Origin: Microaerobacter geothermalis
GTDB lineage: Bacteria > Bacillota > Bacilli > DSM-22679
Assembly (NCBI RefSeq): GCF_021608135.1
Contig: NZ_JAKIHL010000005.1
Span: 1 to 64,000 of the forward strand
DNA length: 64,000 bases
Direction: 5' to 3'
In this document: one piece after another, positions 8,050 through 18,393 of the stretch
Position numbering within the stretch: the stretch's first letter is position 1
Layout: each line of letters begins with the position of its first letter
Program-made: the position numbers and the translations under genes
The notes under the pieces: model-generated
Told to the model about the DNA's origin: nothing
What the model saw: only the letters and a program-made list of their open reading frames with translations
Databases searched by the model: none

Positions 8050-9339
8050 ATGAAGGGCCGAAAATATCGATTTGGGTTAGAAAAGAAATTTGTTCTGGGA
8101 ATTATGACGTTGGCGTCGATTACCTACGGAGCCAGTCTGGTCTTTATTCTATTTTTGCGGAGCTACTTTGTCCGGTTTATGTCGGAAAGTGTGTTCATCT
8201 TTCTGACGTTGGCCTTGGGGGTGATTTGGTCAGGCATTCTCGGTTTCGTTGCAGCGAGAATCATCATTAAGCCTATTTCAAAATTGGAAGAGGTAGCGAG
8301 GCAGGCAGCAACTGGAGATTTGCGAGTAAACCTGGACATTCCCAAGTCTGATGATGAATTAAGGGGTCTAGCGGTTTCCTTTAAGCAAATGCTGGATAAC
8401 CTCAAACAAATGGTCATGGACATTGAGAGGAATTTCAACAAAACCAACGAAGGGGTTAAATCTTTGACCACTGCCTCAGAACATGCTGCCAATCAGGCAG
8501 AATCCATAGCCGTTACCATTGAACAGATTGCCAAAGGAGCAGAAAGATCAGCCACAGCTGTACAGTCAACCGTCCAATCCATTGAACAAACCACTAATCT
8601 AGCCGAAGAAGTGAACGAGCGGGCTTTCAAATCGAAAGAATTATCCCATGAAATGGTAAAAACTTTGAATCATAGCTCCCAAGTAGTAAAAAGCTTGGTG
8701 GATGGCATGCACCGCCTGGCTGATTCAAACCAAGAGTCTATCTTATTGGTGGGACGGTTGGAGAAAAACGCCAGCCAAATTGGGGATATTTCTAAAGTGG
8801 TTGGGGAAATTGCTGAGCAAACCAATCTTTTGGCCTTGAATGCTAGTATTGAGGCAGCCCGGGCTGGAGAACATGGCAGAGGGTTTGCGGTGGTGGCCGA
8901 AGAAGTAAGAAAGCTTGCCGATGAAAGTGGAAAGGCCGTTCAAGAAATTAATGGGCTGATCAAAAAAATGCAGGAAGAAGTGAAAAATGTTGTTATTCAG
9001 ATTAATGACCAGGTTGAGCTGGCCAATCGGGAATCAAAGCGTGGTGAAGAAACCAATCAGGCTTTGAGGGATATCAGCCAATCTGTTGATTTAGTTGTCC
9101 AGTCTGTCGAAGAAATAGGAAGATTGGTGGATAAACAAGTGAAACAGATGGAGATTACAATGGGTGAAGCCCAAGATGTGGCGGCAGTTGCGGAAGAAAC
9201 ATCAGCTGGTGCCGAAGAAGTATCCGCCGCCACCCAAGAGCAAACCGCCATGATGCAGGAAATTTCAGGATCCGCCAACCTCTTGCGGCAGCAAGCCACG
9301 GAACTTCATAACTATATTAGCCGCTTTATCCTAAAATAG
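8050..9339 (+). CDS. Methyl-accepting chemotaxis protein without an external sensor domain
   Basis: Chemoreceptor that controls the CheA kinase and so flagellar rotation. The 429-residue protein has two membrane segments (about residues 13-36 and 46-72) separated by only some nine residues, a HAMP domain (about 73-125, [18 protein letters not shown]) and a long coiled coil with the conserved tip [18 protein letters not shown]. With no ligand-binding domain outside the cell it may sense membrane state or a cytoplasmic signal, or act with other receptors. A terminator follows, so it is probably monocistronic. Confidence 0.93.
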   Translation: MKGRKYRFGLEKKFVLGIMTLASITYGASLVFILFLRSYFVRFMSESVFIFLTLALGVIWSGILGFVAARIIIKPISKLEEVARQAATGDLRVNLDIPKSDDELRGLAVSFKQMLDNLKQMVMDIERNFNKTNEGVKSLTTASEHAANQAESIAVTIEQIAKGAERSATAVQSTVQSIEQTTNLAEEVNERAFKSKELSHEMVKTLNHSSQVVKSLVDGMHRLADSNQESILLVGRLEKNASQIGDISKVVGEIAEQTNLLALNASIEAARAGEHGRGFAVVAEEVRKLADESGKAVQEINGLIKKMQEEVKNVVIQINDQVELANRESKRGEETNQALRDISQSVDLVVQSVEEIGRLVDKQVKQMEITMGEAQDVAAVAEETSAGAEEVSAATQEQTAMMQEISGSANLLRQQATELHNYISRFILK

Positions 9340-9349
9340 AAAATAAATG

Positions 9350-9375
9350 CACGTCACATCAGTGGCGTGTTTTTG
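9350..9375 (+). terminator. Terminator after the chemoreceptor gene
   Basis: CACGTCAC / GTGGCGTG stem (8 bp, one G-T pair), ATCA loop, followed by TTTTT. Confidence 0.75.
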
Positions 9376-9566
9376 GTAAAAACCGAACAATTTCATCTGT
9401 AATCATAAAAATACCGGCAAAAACACGAATATTACAACGCTAAATATGGACTAATACTGGGTAATTCAGTTAAAATACTATTGGTAAGGGTACAAAGGAT
9501 ACTAAAAAGAAAGTGCGATATCGGGTATAATAATTGCAGAACAGAAAAAGGAGTGGATAAGGACCG

Positions 9567-10025
9567 GTGAGTGAGAAAATCAAAGTAGCCATTGCAGCAG
9601 ATCACGGCGGATACAGTTTAAAAGAAGAGATAAAAAAACTCCTCGATGAATTACATATTTCCTATGAGGATTTTGGCTGTCATTGTGAGGATTCCGTCGA
9701 TTACCCCGATTATGCCCTTCCTGTGGCGGAAAGAGTGGCCAGTGGGGAATTCACTAGGGGAATTTTAGTTTGCGGGACTGGACTGGGGATGTCCATTGCT
9801 GCCAATAAGGTAAAAGGCATTCGCTGTGCTGTCGTCCATGATTGTTTTTCAGCCAAAGCAACCAGGGAACATAATGACACGAATATCATTGCCTTGGGAG
9901 GAAGGGTTGTCGGGCCAGGACTCGCCCGGGAAATCATAAGAATCTGGTTGGAAACCCCATTCTCAGGAGGCAGACATCAACGTCGAATTGACAAGATTTC
10001 CGAGATAGAGAAGAAATACTCCTGA
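9567..10025 (+). CDS. rpiB: Ribose-5-phosphate isomerase B / allose-6-phosphate isomerase type
   Basis: Interconverts ribose 5-phosphate and ribulose 5-phosphate in the pentose phosphate pathway. The 152-residue protein shows the RpiB signatures AADHGGYSLKE, the anion-hole and catalytic segment CGTGLGMSIAANK (cysteine C69) and HDCFSAKATREHNDTN. The GTG start has only a modest ribosome site (AGGAG a little far upstream, AGGA close by). Upstream TATAAT at 9526 lacks a good -35 match. It heads the run rpiB-ywlG-glyA-upp. Confidence 0.94.
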   Translation: MSEKIKVAIAADHGGYSLKEEIKKLLDELHISYEDFGCHCEDSVDYPDYALPVAERVASGEFTRGILVCGTGLGMSIAANKVKGIRCAVVHDCFSAKATREHNDTNIIALGGRVVGPGLAREIIRIWLETPFSGGRHQRRIDKISEIEKKYS

Positions 10026-10067
10026 CTCTTAAAAACTCCATCTGAAATTCCTCCAAGGAGGGATATG

Positions 10068-10625
10068 ATGTTTGAAGTCAATGTAAAACCCATAAAAAAT
10101 CAAGTCATACAATTGCTAACAGAATTACTTGCCAAAAAAAAATTGGGCAATAAACACATCCTTGTCGTAGGGACAAGCACCAGTGAAGTCCTGGGTGAGA
10201 AAATAGGAACCGCAGGCAGTGAGCAAGTGGCAAAAGCCATCTTTGAAGGAATCCAGCAGGTTCGGGATCAGCATGGTTTTCATGTGGCCTTTCAAGGTTG
10301 TGAACATATCAATCGGGTATTGGTCGTGGAGGAGGAAACGGCCGATCAATTCCATTTGGATGAAGTTACGGTAGTACCAGTGCCAAAGGCAGGGGGAGCA
10401 ATGGCTGCTTACGCTTTCAGATATATGAATCATCCCGTAGTAGTGGAACATATTCGGGCCGACGCTGGCATTGATATTGGAGATACCTTAATTGGGATGC
10501 ATTTAAAACCGGTGGTCGTTCCCTTCCGCAGCCAAATTCGTTCAATTGGCCATGCCCATGTTACTGCCGCCTTTACCCGGCCAAAGCTGGTGGGCGGGGA
10601 GAGAGCGATCTACAGCAGGGATTAA
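10068..10625 (+). CDS. ywlG: YwlG family protein (UPF0340/DUF436)
   Basis: Conserved cytoplasmic protein of unknown function, always found between rpiB and glyA in Bacillales. The 185-residue product contains the family features VVGTSTSEVLGEKIGTAGS, a central QGCEHINRVLVVE and AHVTAAFTRPKLVGGERA. Two ATG codons lie next to each other; the second (10068) is 6 bases from AAGGAGG and is preferred over the first at 3 bases. The residues Gly-Thr-Ser and Gln-Gly-Cys suggest an enzyme active site, but no activity is established. Confidence 0.9.
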   Translation: MFEVNVKPIKNQVIQLLTELLAKKKLGNKHILVVGTSTSEVLGEKIGTAGSEQVAKAIFEGIQQVRDQHGFHVAFQGCEHINRVLVVEEETADQFHLDEVTVVPVPKAGGAMAAYAFRYMNHPVVVEHIRADAGIDIGDTLIGMHLKPVVVPFRSQIRSIGHAHVTAAFTRPKLVGGERAIYSRD

Positions 10626-10667
10626 AGAATACAACCCTATGAAAAGGGCAGAATAGAGGAGGATAAA

Positions 10668-11912
10668 ATGAAACAGTTGCAACAGCAGGATCCTGAGATT
10701 TTTAAGGCGATCCAACTGGAATTGGGACGTCAGCAGGAGAAAATTGAATTGATAGCATCCGAAAACTTTGTTAGTGAAGCGGTTCTTGAAGCCATGGGGA
10801 CCGTTTTAACCAATAAGTATGCGGAAGGATACCCGGGGAAAAGGTATTATGGCGGTTGTGAATATGTGGATATTGCCGAGAATTTGGCAAGGGATCGGGT
10901 GAAACAGCTTTTTGGTGCGGAACACGCCAACGTTCAGCCCCATTCCGGAGCCCAAGCCAATATGGCCGTTTATTTTTCTGTCCTGAAGCCCGGGGACACC
11001 GTGCTGGGAATGAACCTTTCCCATGGCGGACACTTAACCCACGGGAGTCCGGTTAATTTCTCCGGTACCTTATATCACTTTGTAGATTACGGGGTAGATC
11101 GGGAGACCCAAACTATCAACTATGACGAAGTAAGGGAAATGGCCCTTCATCATCAACCGAAGTTAATTGTAGCCGGGGCCAGTGCTTACCCGAGGATCAT
11201 CGATTTTGCCAAAATGAGGGAAATTGCCGATGAAGTGGGTGCTTACCTGATGGTAGACATGGCCCATATTGCCGGGTTGGTAGCTGCCGGCATCCATCCT
11301 AGTCCGGTTCCCCATGCCCATTTTGTCACCAGTACCACCCACAAGACGCTAAGGGGTCCAAGGGGAGGATTGATCCTGTGCAAAGAAGAGTTTGCCAAAG
11401 CGATAGACAAGGCCGTTTTTCCGGGAATTCAGGGAGGACCCCTGATGCATATCATTGCTGCCAAGGCGGTAGCTTTTGGTGAAGCATTAAAGCCAGAGTT
11501 TAAGGATTATGCGAAAAAGATCGTCGAAAATTCAAAGGCCCTTGCCGATGCATTATTGGAAAGAGGATTTCAGTTGGTTTCCGGAGGAACCGACAACCAT
11601 TTGATCCTCATTGATGTCCGCAATTTAGGGCTTACTGGAAAAACCGCCGAAAAACTCCTCGATGATGTGGGGATCACCGTAAACAAAAACACGATTCCTT
11701 TTGATCCGGAAAGCCCCTTTGTAACCAGCGGAATTCGCATCGGGACAGCAGCCGTCACCACCCGTGGGATGGACAAAAATGCTATGACGGAGATTGCTGA
11801 TCTGATCCAGCTTACCCTAAAGAACCCGGAAGATGAATCAGCCCAAACAGAAGCGAGAAAGCGGGTTAAAGCTTTATGTGAGAAATTCCTTCTTTACAAA
11901 GAGTTGCTGTAA
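10668..11912 (+). CDS. glyA: Serine hydroxymethyltransferase
   Basis: PLP enzyme converting serine and tetrahydrofolate to glycine and 5,10-methylene-tetrahydrofolate, the main source of one-carbon units. The 414-residue length is typical. The PLP lysine is K226 in [23 protein letters not shown] near the start and [15 protein letters not shown] are the usual substrate and folate motifs. The ATG follows AGAGGAGG. A terminator follows, separating it from upp. Confidence 0.97.
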   Translation: MKQLQQQDPEIFKAIQLELGRQQEKIELIASENFVSEAVLEAMGTVLTNKYAEGYPGKRYYGGCEYVDIAENLARDRVKQLFGAEHANVQPHSGAQANMAVYFSVLKPGDTVLGMNLSHGGHLTHGSPVNFSGTLYHFVDYGVDRETQTINYDEVREMALHHQPKLIVAGASAYPRIIDFAKMREIADEVGAYLMVDMAHIAGLVAAGIHPSPVPHAHFVTSTTHKTLRGPRGGLILCKEEFAKAIDKAVFPGIQGGPLMHIIAAKAVAFGEALKPEFKDYAKKIVENSKALADALLERGFQLVSGGTDNHLILIDVRNLGLTGKTAEKLLDDVGITVNKNTIPFDPESPFVTSGIRIGTAAVTTRGMDKNAMTEIADLIQLTLKNPEDESAQTEARKRVKALCEKFLLYKELL

Positions 11913-11930
11913 AACATGAAATGTTTCGTG

Positions 11931-11970
11931 AAAAGATGGGTTATCATGTAATGATAGTCCATCTTTTTTT
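11931..11970 (+). terminator. Terminator after glyA
   Basis: AAAGATGG / CCATCTTT arms with inner TATCAT/ATGATA pairing, then a run of eight T. Confidence 0.85.
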
Positions 11971-12017
11971 TGATATAATGAACAGGATGCAGGAGTGACA
12001 TAATGATAAATAATTAA

Positions 12018-12668
<651 letters not shown>

Positions 12669-12694
12669 GGAAAAGACTATTGTAGCGAAAGGGT

Positions 12695-13864
12695 ATGGAT
12701 ATGGGGACAAAGGAAATCAAGGTATTAACAATATTTGGAACCAGACCTGAAGCCATTAAAATGGCCCCCCTGGTGAAAGAATTGGAAAAGGGGGAGGGGA
12801 TTGAATCGTTCGTTTGTGTTACGGCCCAACATCGTCAAATGCTGGATCAAGTGTTGGATATTTTTCAAATTAAGCCGGAATATGATTTGAATGTCATGCA
12901 GGAAAGACAAACCTTGATTCAGGTGACAGCCAAAGTTCTGGAAGGGCTTGACCACGTATTAAAAAAAGAGAGACCGGATATCGTACTGGTACACGGAGAT
13001 ACCTCCACCACCTTTGTGGCCAGCCTGGCTGCTTTTTACAACCAAATTGCCATCGGTCATGTGGAGGCAGGGCTTCGCACCTACAATAAATACTCCCCCT
13101 ATCCGGAAGAGATGAACCGGCAGCTAACCGGTGTATTAGCTGACCTACATTTCGCTCCTACTTCCCTGGCTGCCGCCCATTTGCGCCAGGAGGGAAAGCC
13201 GGAGGAAAACATTTACGTGACGGGAAATACCGTGATCGACGCCTTAAAGACCACAGTAAAAATGGACTATTATCATCCGGTCTTGGAGAGAATAGGGGAT
13301 CATAAGCTGATTCTGATGACTGCCCATCGCCGTGAGAATTTAGGAGAAAAAATGATGGGAATGTTCCGGGGAATTCGCAGATTAATTGAAGAGCATTCCG
13401 ATGTATCCCTTGTGTATCCTGTCCATCTAAATCCGGTCGTTCAAGAAGCGGCCGAGAAAGTGTTGGGGAGTCATCCGCGGATCCATCTCATATCCCCCTT
13501 GGATGCCATAGATTTTCATAACTTTATGTTTCGCGCCCATTTGATCTTGACCGATTCAGGGGGGATTCAGGAAGAGGCACCCGCCTTTGGAATTCCTGTA
13601 TTGGTTTTAAGAGACACCACAGAAAGGCCGGAAGGCGTAGAAGCAGGAACCCTGAAGTTGGTGGGAACGAATGAAGAAGATGTCTATCAGATGGCCCATA
13701 CTCTTTTGACCAAGCCGGAAGAATATGAAAAAATGGCCAAGGCGGCCAACCCCTATGGAGACGGCGAAGCCTCCAGAAGGATCGTCCATGCCATCCAGCA
13801 CCATTTTGGACTGAGAACCGATAAACCCGATCTCTTTAATCCTAACAAAACCAAACATGAATAA
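12695..13864 (+). CDS. mnaA: UDP-N-acetylglucosamine 2-epimerase (non-hydrolysing)
   Basis: Interconverts UDP-GlcNAc and UDP-ManNAc, the precursor of the linkage unit of wall teichoic acid and other cell-wall glycans. The 389-residue protein has the GT-B fold motifs GTRPEAIKMAPL, HGDTSTT, HVEAGLRT, TAHRRENLG and LTDSGGIQEEAP. Two ATG codons six bases apart are both possible starts; no strong ribosome site decides between them. It follows upp as in B. subtilis (where it is also called yvyH or wecB-like) and is followed by a terminator. Confidence 0.95.
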   Translation: MDMGTKEIKVLTIFGTRPEAIKMAPLVKELEKGEGIESFVCVTAQHRQMLDQVLDIFQIKPEYDLNVMQERQTLIQVTAKVLEGLDHVLKKERPDIVLVHGDTSTTFVASLAAFYNQIAIGHVEAGLRTYNKYSPYPEEMNRQLTGVLADLHFAPTSLAAAHLRQEGKPEENIYVTGNTVIDALKTTVKMDYYHPVLERIGDHKLILMTAHRRENLGEKMMGMFRGIRRLIEEHSDVSLVYPVHLNPVVQEAAEKVLGSHPRIHLISPLDAIDFHNFMFRAHLILTDSGGIQEEAPAFGIPVLVLRDTTERPEGVEAGTLKLVGTNEEDVYQMAHTLLTKPEEYEKMAKAANPYGDGEASRRIVHAIQHHFGLRTDKPDLFNPNKTKHE

Positions 13865-13917
13865 ATCTGGGTATTTTTTTCAAGTTTCACCCACTGTTTA
13901 TTGGAACTAGAATTTGA

Positions 13918-13958
13918 TGGAACAAAGGATTTCCTATGCCAATCCTTTGTTCCATTTT
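13918..13958 (+). terminator. Terminator after mnaA
   Basis: TGGAACAAAGGATT / AATCCTTTGTTCCA, a perfect 14-bp stem with a nine-base loop, followed by TTTTC. A GGAACTAGAATTT just before it resembles an R1 end and may be a fragment. Confidence 0.8.
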
Positions 13959-14092
13959 CACACCTCACGTGACGTCTAATATATGGGCAAGTAAAAAATA
14001 GACCCGAGAAATCATAGGGGAAAATGGAATTTTGAGAGAGTCATAGAGAAAGAGTAAAAGAAAAATCGCTGATTGGGAGAGGAGATTCATCA

Positions 14093-16960
14093 ATGAATAG
14101 CCTGAAAAGGGGCCTATGGTTAAAATGGGTTCTCGTATTTTTTATGATATTTAGCCTAATCCAGCCTGTGTTTGCCGAAGAAGATCACGTGACGGGCGAA
14201 ATAGACCAGTCAGATGAAAGTGAAACCCATGGGGGAGGGGATCTAATTTCTCCTGCAGTAAAAGTAGAAATCGTAGGAACCCCCTTGGAAGAAGTTTGGT
14301 CCATGCCCATTGGAGTTGGCGTTAAAACAGGGGAATACAAGAAATTCATAGAGAATAAACTAGTAAAAATTTTCATCACCACAGTGGACGTTGCCAACCC
14401 TTATGTAAAAGTAGCCCCACTCTATGGAAAAAATGGTAGATTAATCAATAAGCAGACCGTGGAGGGAATGGCCAATGAAAAGGAAGCCATTGCCGCACTT
14501 AATGCAAATTTTTTCCGGATGGACCGGTTAGGGGCGCCCTTTGGTGTTGTCATTGATGAGGGAAAAACCATCTCTTCCATGGGCTATTTAAATAAATGGT
14601 ACAGTCTGGTGGTAACCAAAGAACAAAAAGCATTCATTGAACAGCTTGCTTTTTCCGGAGAAGTGGTCGCTGCTGACGGAGCCGTATACCCTCTAAGGAA
14701 CATCAATAAGGAAGAGTATAATCCTACCCAGGGAACAAGCCTCCGTGATCAGATCAATCTTTATACCCCAGATTGGGGGGAAAAAAGTTTGGGACCTATC
14801 GAAGGGTATGACGGAGTAGTGGAAGTGGTCGTTCGCGAAGATACCGTTTGGGAAATCAGGGAAAATCAACCTGCCGCCGCCATTCCTGCAGATGGATATG
14901 TATTGTGGGGACATGGGGCAGGGGCGAAGTTCATAAAGGAGCATATTCGAATCGGGGATTCCCTCATCGTCAACGGAAGAACACTGCCTGAAGAATTAAA
15001 GATCCAATCGGCGGTGGGCGGCCATACCCTTTTAGTGAATGAGGGGAAACCAGTTGAACCCATCTATCCTAATTTGACCGGTCTGCATCCCCGTTCTGCG
15101 GTAGGTGTTTCCAAGGATGGTTCTACCTTATACCTCGTTGCTGTAGAAGGAGTGAAATACAGCAGAGGAATGACCCTGGAGGAATTGGCCCGTTTAATGG
15201 TAGAAATCGGCGCATGGAAGGCCGTCAATTTTGACGGCGGAGGGTCCACTACCATGGCTGTCCAACTCCTGGGAGATGAGGATGTCACCGTCATCAACCG
15301 CCCCAAAAACGGCATTCAGCGAGCAGTTCCCGATGCCATAGGAATCTTTAACATTGCTCCCAAGGGAGAAATGCAGGGAATTATGATTAAGGGTCCGTCC
15401 AATCTTCTGGTGGGCAGCTCTGTTTCCTACGGAATAAAGGGATACGACACGAATTATAAGCCCTACCCAGTAGACAGCCGGGATGTAAGATGGACGGTAG
15501 ATCATGAAGAAATCGGACGTTTTGCTGAGGATCAATTCATCTCCTTGACCAGCGGTGACGTGATCATCAACGCCCAGATTGACGGGATTGAGGCGGAATA
15601 TCCAGTCCATATCATCGGGGCAGAAGAAATTGAAAAAATCAACATTGAACCGGAAAGAATTGATCTTCTCCCTGGTGAATCTATGGACCTTAGCGTAAAG
15701 GTAACCACAAAGGAGGGAATCACCATCTCGGCCAGTGAGGAGAATGTAAGTTGGACTCTCCCTGAAGAATTGGGAACCATTGAAGGGATGACATTCACCG
15801 CCGGACCCGAGAAAGCAGAGGGAATCATTCAAGTCAGTCTGGATGGAAAAACAGCACAGGTGCCCGTCCATGTTGGCGTCCAAGAGGAGCCATGGCTTTC
15901 CATGGATGATCTGAGTGGTATCTATCATACGGCTTATCCGGCAACCATCGCCACCAACGGAATATTCCAACAGGTGGAAGAGCCTCCGTTCATCTATAGT
16001 AGTAAAAAATCAACCCGGCTTACCTATAACTTCTCCAATGCTCCATCCAGCGAAGTTCGCATTGCCTATGGCCGTTTGGGTAAAGAGCCGATCCTAATGC
16101 CGGGAAGACCTTTAGGGCTTGGTTTATGGGTTTATGGAGATAACAGCAAACATTGGCTAAGGGCTGAGATCATCGATGCCGAAGGGAAACTCCGCTACAT
16201 TGATCTGGCCAAAGAAGTAAATTGGAATGGCTGGAAATATGTATCAGGCTCGTTCCCGAGGGGGCTGATTTATCCATTGAAGCTTCGCAGCCTTTATTTA
16301 GTCAACTTGCCCGAAGGGACAGAACAAAGACCCCTTAAAGGGACCGTCTACTTTGATGAGATATCTCTGTATCAGCCCTTTGAATTAAAGAAGGAAATAA
16401 AAGAGTCTAATTCTGCAGAAGGGGATGTCACCTTCCAAGATGTCATAAATCATTGGGCAAAGAAGGAGATTCTTTCCTTAGCTTCCCGAGGGATTGTCAA
16501 GGGGATGGACGAGTTTCGTTTTGAACCCGATCAACCCTTAACAAGGGCTCAATTCGTTGTTCTACTTTCCAGGGCCCTTCAATGGAAGAAAGAGGATACC
16601 AACGATAAAAATAGTCAAAATCTGAAGTTTACTGATCCCATTCCCGTTTGGGCTATGGAATCCGTTCAGATCGCTACTGCCAAAGGGATCATCACTGGAT
16701 ATCAGGATCAGACATTCCGGCCGAATCAGTTGGTAACCCGGGCAGAAATGGCCGCCATTTTGGCAAGAACCTTAAATGTTCGGGGAGAAGGACAGCTTTC
16801 ATATAAAGACAACGGGGATATCCCTTCATTTGCTAAAGAACCGGTGGCCAAGATGAGCCAAGCAGGGCTACTGAAGGGCGCCAACGGTTACTTTTATCCC
16901 AAAAGGGGAGCGACCCGCGGAGAAGCAGCCGTGGTCATATACCGGGTGCTTACTTCTTAA
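14093..16960 (+). CDS. Surface-anchored phosphodiester glycosidase (NAGPA domain) with three SLH repeats
   Basis: Large exported protein of 955 residues. A signal peptide (cleavage near VFA28) is followed by an acidic linker, a phosphodiester glycosidase domain (about 60-430; conserved NFDGGGSTTM starting at residue 379), Ig-like beta regions (about 435-610), a carbohydrate-binding-like region (about 615-765) and three S-layer homology repeats from residue 779 to the end (VTFQDVINHWAKKEI opens the first). Relatives cleave N-acetylglucosamine phosphodiesters or act in teichoic acid or exopolysaccharide turnover. SLH repeats bind pyruvylated wall polymer, so it sits on the cell surface. Substrate unknown. 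Confidence 0.88.
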   Translation: MNSLKRGLWLKWVLVFFMIFSLIQPVFAEEDHVTGEIDQSDESETHGGGDLISPAVKVEIVGTPLEEVWSMPIGVGVKTGEYKKFIENKLVKIFITTVDVANPYVKVAPLYGKNGRLINKQTVEGMANEKEAIAALNANFFRMDRLGAPFGVVIDEGKTISSMGYLNKWYSLVVTKEQKAFIEQLAFSGEVVAADGAVYPLRNINKEEYNPTQGTSLRDQINLYTPDWGEKSLGPIEGYDGVVEVVVREDTVWEIRENQPAAAIPADGYVLWGHGAGAKFIKEHIRIGDSLIVNGRTLPEELKIQSAVGGHTLLVNEGKPVEPIYPNLTGLHPRSAVGVSKDGSTLYLVAVEGVKYSRGMTLEELARLMVEIGAWKAVNFDGGGSTTMAVQLLGDEDVTVINRPKNGIQRAVPDAIGIFNIAPKGEMQGIMIKGPSNLLVGSSVSYGIKGYDTNYKPYPVDSRDVRWTVDHEEIGRFAEDQFISLTSGDVIINAQIDGIEAEYPVHIIGAEEIEKINIEPERIDLLPGESMDLSVKVTTKEGITISASEENVSWTLPEELGTIEGMTFTAGPEKAEGIIQVSLDGKTAQVPVHVGVQEEPWLSMDDLSGIYHTAYPATIATNGIFQQVEEPPFIYSSKKSTRLTYNFSNAPSSEVRIAYGRLGKEPILMPGRPLGLGLWVYGDNSKHWLRAEIIDAEGKLRYIDLAKEVNWNGWKYVSGSFPRGLIYPLKLRSLYLVNLPEGTEQRPLKGTVYFDEISLYQPFELKKEIKESNSAEGDVTFQDVINHWAKKEILSLASRGIVKGMDEFRFEPDQPLTRAQFVVLLSRALQWKKEDTNDKNSQNLKFTDPIPVWAMESVQIATAKGIITGYQDQTFRPNQLVTRAEMAAILARTLNVRGEGQLSYKDNGDIPSFAKEPVAKMSQAGLLKGANGYFYPKRGATRGEAAVVIYRVLTS

Positions 16961-16991
16961 CATTTCAAGCCCAATCAGGTACAATTAAGAA

Positions 16992-17040
16992 GGAATCTAG
17001 AATTTACTATAGGGAAGGAACTAAAGAATTTACTAAGGAC
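16992..17040 (-). repeat. R1 repeat, solo right end(s)
   Basis: GGAACTAAAGAATTTACTAA, then GGAC, at 17017-17040 matches the right end of R1 on the minus strand. A second, weaker match GGAATCTAGAATTTACTA lies just before it, so two ends are in tandem. The rest of the element is absent. Confidence 0.55.
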
Positions 17041-17082
17041 TATATAGAAATAGAGTATATAATCTAAGGATGTGTTTGCGAA

Positions 17083-18393
17083 TTGCGGGACAGATCTTCA
17101 TGGCCCAGTAAAGGATTTCTTCTTGCATTAATGATGATTACAACGGCGCTGCTGGGAGAGTGGAAATTATCCCCATTTGGAGAGAATTTCCGCTTCAGCT
17201 TTGGCTCAGCGGCGTTTTTTTTCTTTTTGCTGTGGAATCGGGAAATCTTTCCGGTCCTTGCCGGCATTTTGGTTGGCGGGTTCGTTGTCAGCTTTCGCAT
17301 TGCCCTGGATTGGGTAATCCAAGGGGCGGGGTTTATTGCCGAATCATCCTTTTGGATCCATTTTCCCTCATTTTTTTACTATCTCACCTTTTCCCTGCTC
17401 TTTTATATCTTCCGGTTGAATCGGCTTCTACCTCAACCCTTATGGCTAGGAATTCTTGGAGGGGGCGCAGAGATTTTTTCCAACCTGGTGGAATTGTATG
17501 CCCGATTTCTTGTAACCGGAGAAATCCCCAGTTTGTCATTGATCAATGCGATTATATTTATTGCCATTTTCCGCAGTTTCTTTGTCGTGGGCTTTTTTAA
17601 TCTGATTAATTGGCGGCAGGCCAAGTTGGCTGAAGAAAAACAGCGCCAAAGAAACGAACAGATGCTTTTGTTCATTTCCAATTTGTACGAAGAAACGGTC
17701 CATTTGAAAAAAACCCTAAAGCATGTGGAAAGTGTAACCCGTGAAAGCTATGAATTGTATCGGATATTAAAGGAGAAGGCGGCCCAGTGGAATGAAGATC
17801 AGTCTTTGGCCCAGAAGGCCCTTTGGATTGCCGGTCAGGTCCATGAATTAAAGAAGGATAACCAAAGAATCTATGCCGGCCTTCAGGAAATGATCGCCAA
17901 AGAGACCTCCATTGAACATATGAATGTGAAAGATCTGGGGAAGATTATCATTCGAATGAATCAGAAGGTTTCCGAAATGCTGGGAAAAAAGATTCGCTTT
18001 ATTCTTGAAGTATATCCCGATGATTATCACTGCAACATATTTACCACCCTGTCTATTGTGAACAATTTAGTGGTGAATGCCGTTGAATCCATCGATGGGG
18101 CAGGGACCGTAAAATTATCTATAATAAAAGTAGGAGAGTGGGTGGAATGGAGAGTATGGGATGACGGTCCGGGAATCCCACCGAAGGACAGAGATCTGGT
18201 GTTTCAACCCGGGTTTACCTCCAAGTATGACAGCACAGGGAAACCATCCACAGGAATTGGCCTATCCTATGTGAAGGAAGTAGTGGAGCATCTAAAGGGA
18301 ACTGTCACCATTGAAGAGCCACCAGATAGCCGAGGGACTCTTTTTCTGATTCGTTTGCCATATCATGCCGTTGTAGGAGGGAGCCAGGTATGA
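17083..18393 (+). CDS. Sensor histidine kinase, GlnK/YcbA-like
   Basis: Membrane sensor kinase that pairs with the next gene. The 436-residue protein has about six membrane segments in residues 10-200, a coiled linker, a dimerisation region with the likely phospho-accepting H254 in VHELKKDNQR, and an ATPase domain with NNLVVNAVES (N box), DDGPGIP (G1) and TGIGLSYVKEVV (G2). This layout resembles GlnK of B. subtilis, which answers to glutamine. The TTG start follows AAGGATG; an ATG at 17131 is a possible alternative. It overlaps the regulator gene by 4 bases. Confidence 0.88.
   Translation: MRDRSSWPSKGFLLALMMITTALLGEWKLSPFGENFRFSFGSAAFFFFLLWNREIFPVLAGILVGGFVVSFRIALDWVIQGAGFIAESSFWIHFPSFFYYLTFSLLFYIFRLNRLLPQPLWLGILGGGAEIFSNLVELYARFLVTGEIPSLSLINAIIFIAIFRSFFVVGFFNLINWRQAKLAEEKQRQRNEQMLLFISNLYEETVHLKKTLKHVESVTRESYELYRILKEKAAQWNEDQSLAQKALWIAGQVHELKKDNQRIYAGLQEMIAKETSIEHMNVKDLGKIIIRMNQKVSEMLGKKIRFILEVYPDDYHCNIFTTLSIVNNLVVNAVESIDGAGTVKLSIIKVGEWVEWRVWDDGPGIPPKDRDLVFQPGFTSKYDSTGKPSTGIGLSYVKEVVEHLKGTVTIEEPPDSRGTLFLIRLPYHAVVGGSQV

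Noticed and set aside
9503-9531. Promoter before rpiB with a perfect TATAAT
   Set aside because: The -35 region (TAAAAA) does not match and there is no TG extension, so I do not list it as a feature.
11951-11979. TATAAT just after the glyA terminator as the upp promoter
   Set aside because: The -35 position falls in the terminator stem and has no match; AT-rich chance is likely.
15194-15970. 258-codon minus-strand frame inside the SLH glycosidase gene
   Set aside because: Shadow frame; the plus-strand protein has clear domains over the whole region and the minus frame has no ribosome site or known motif.
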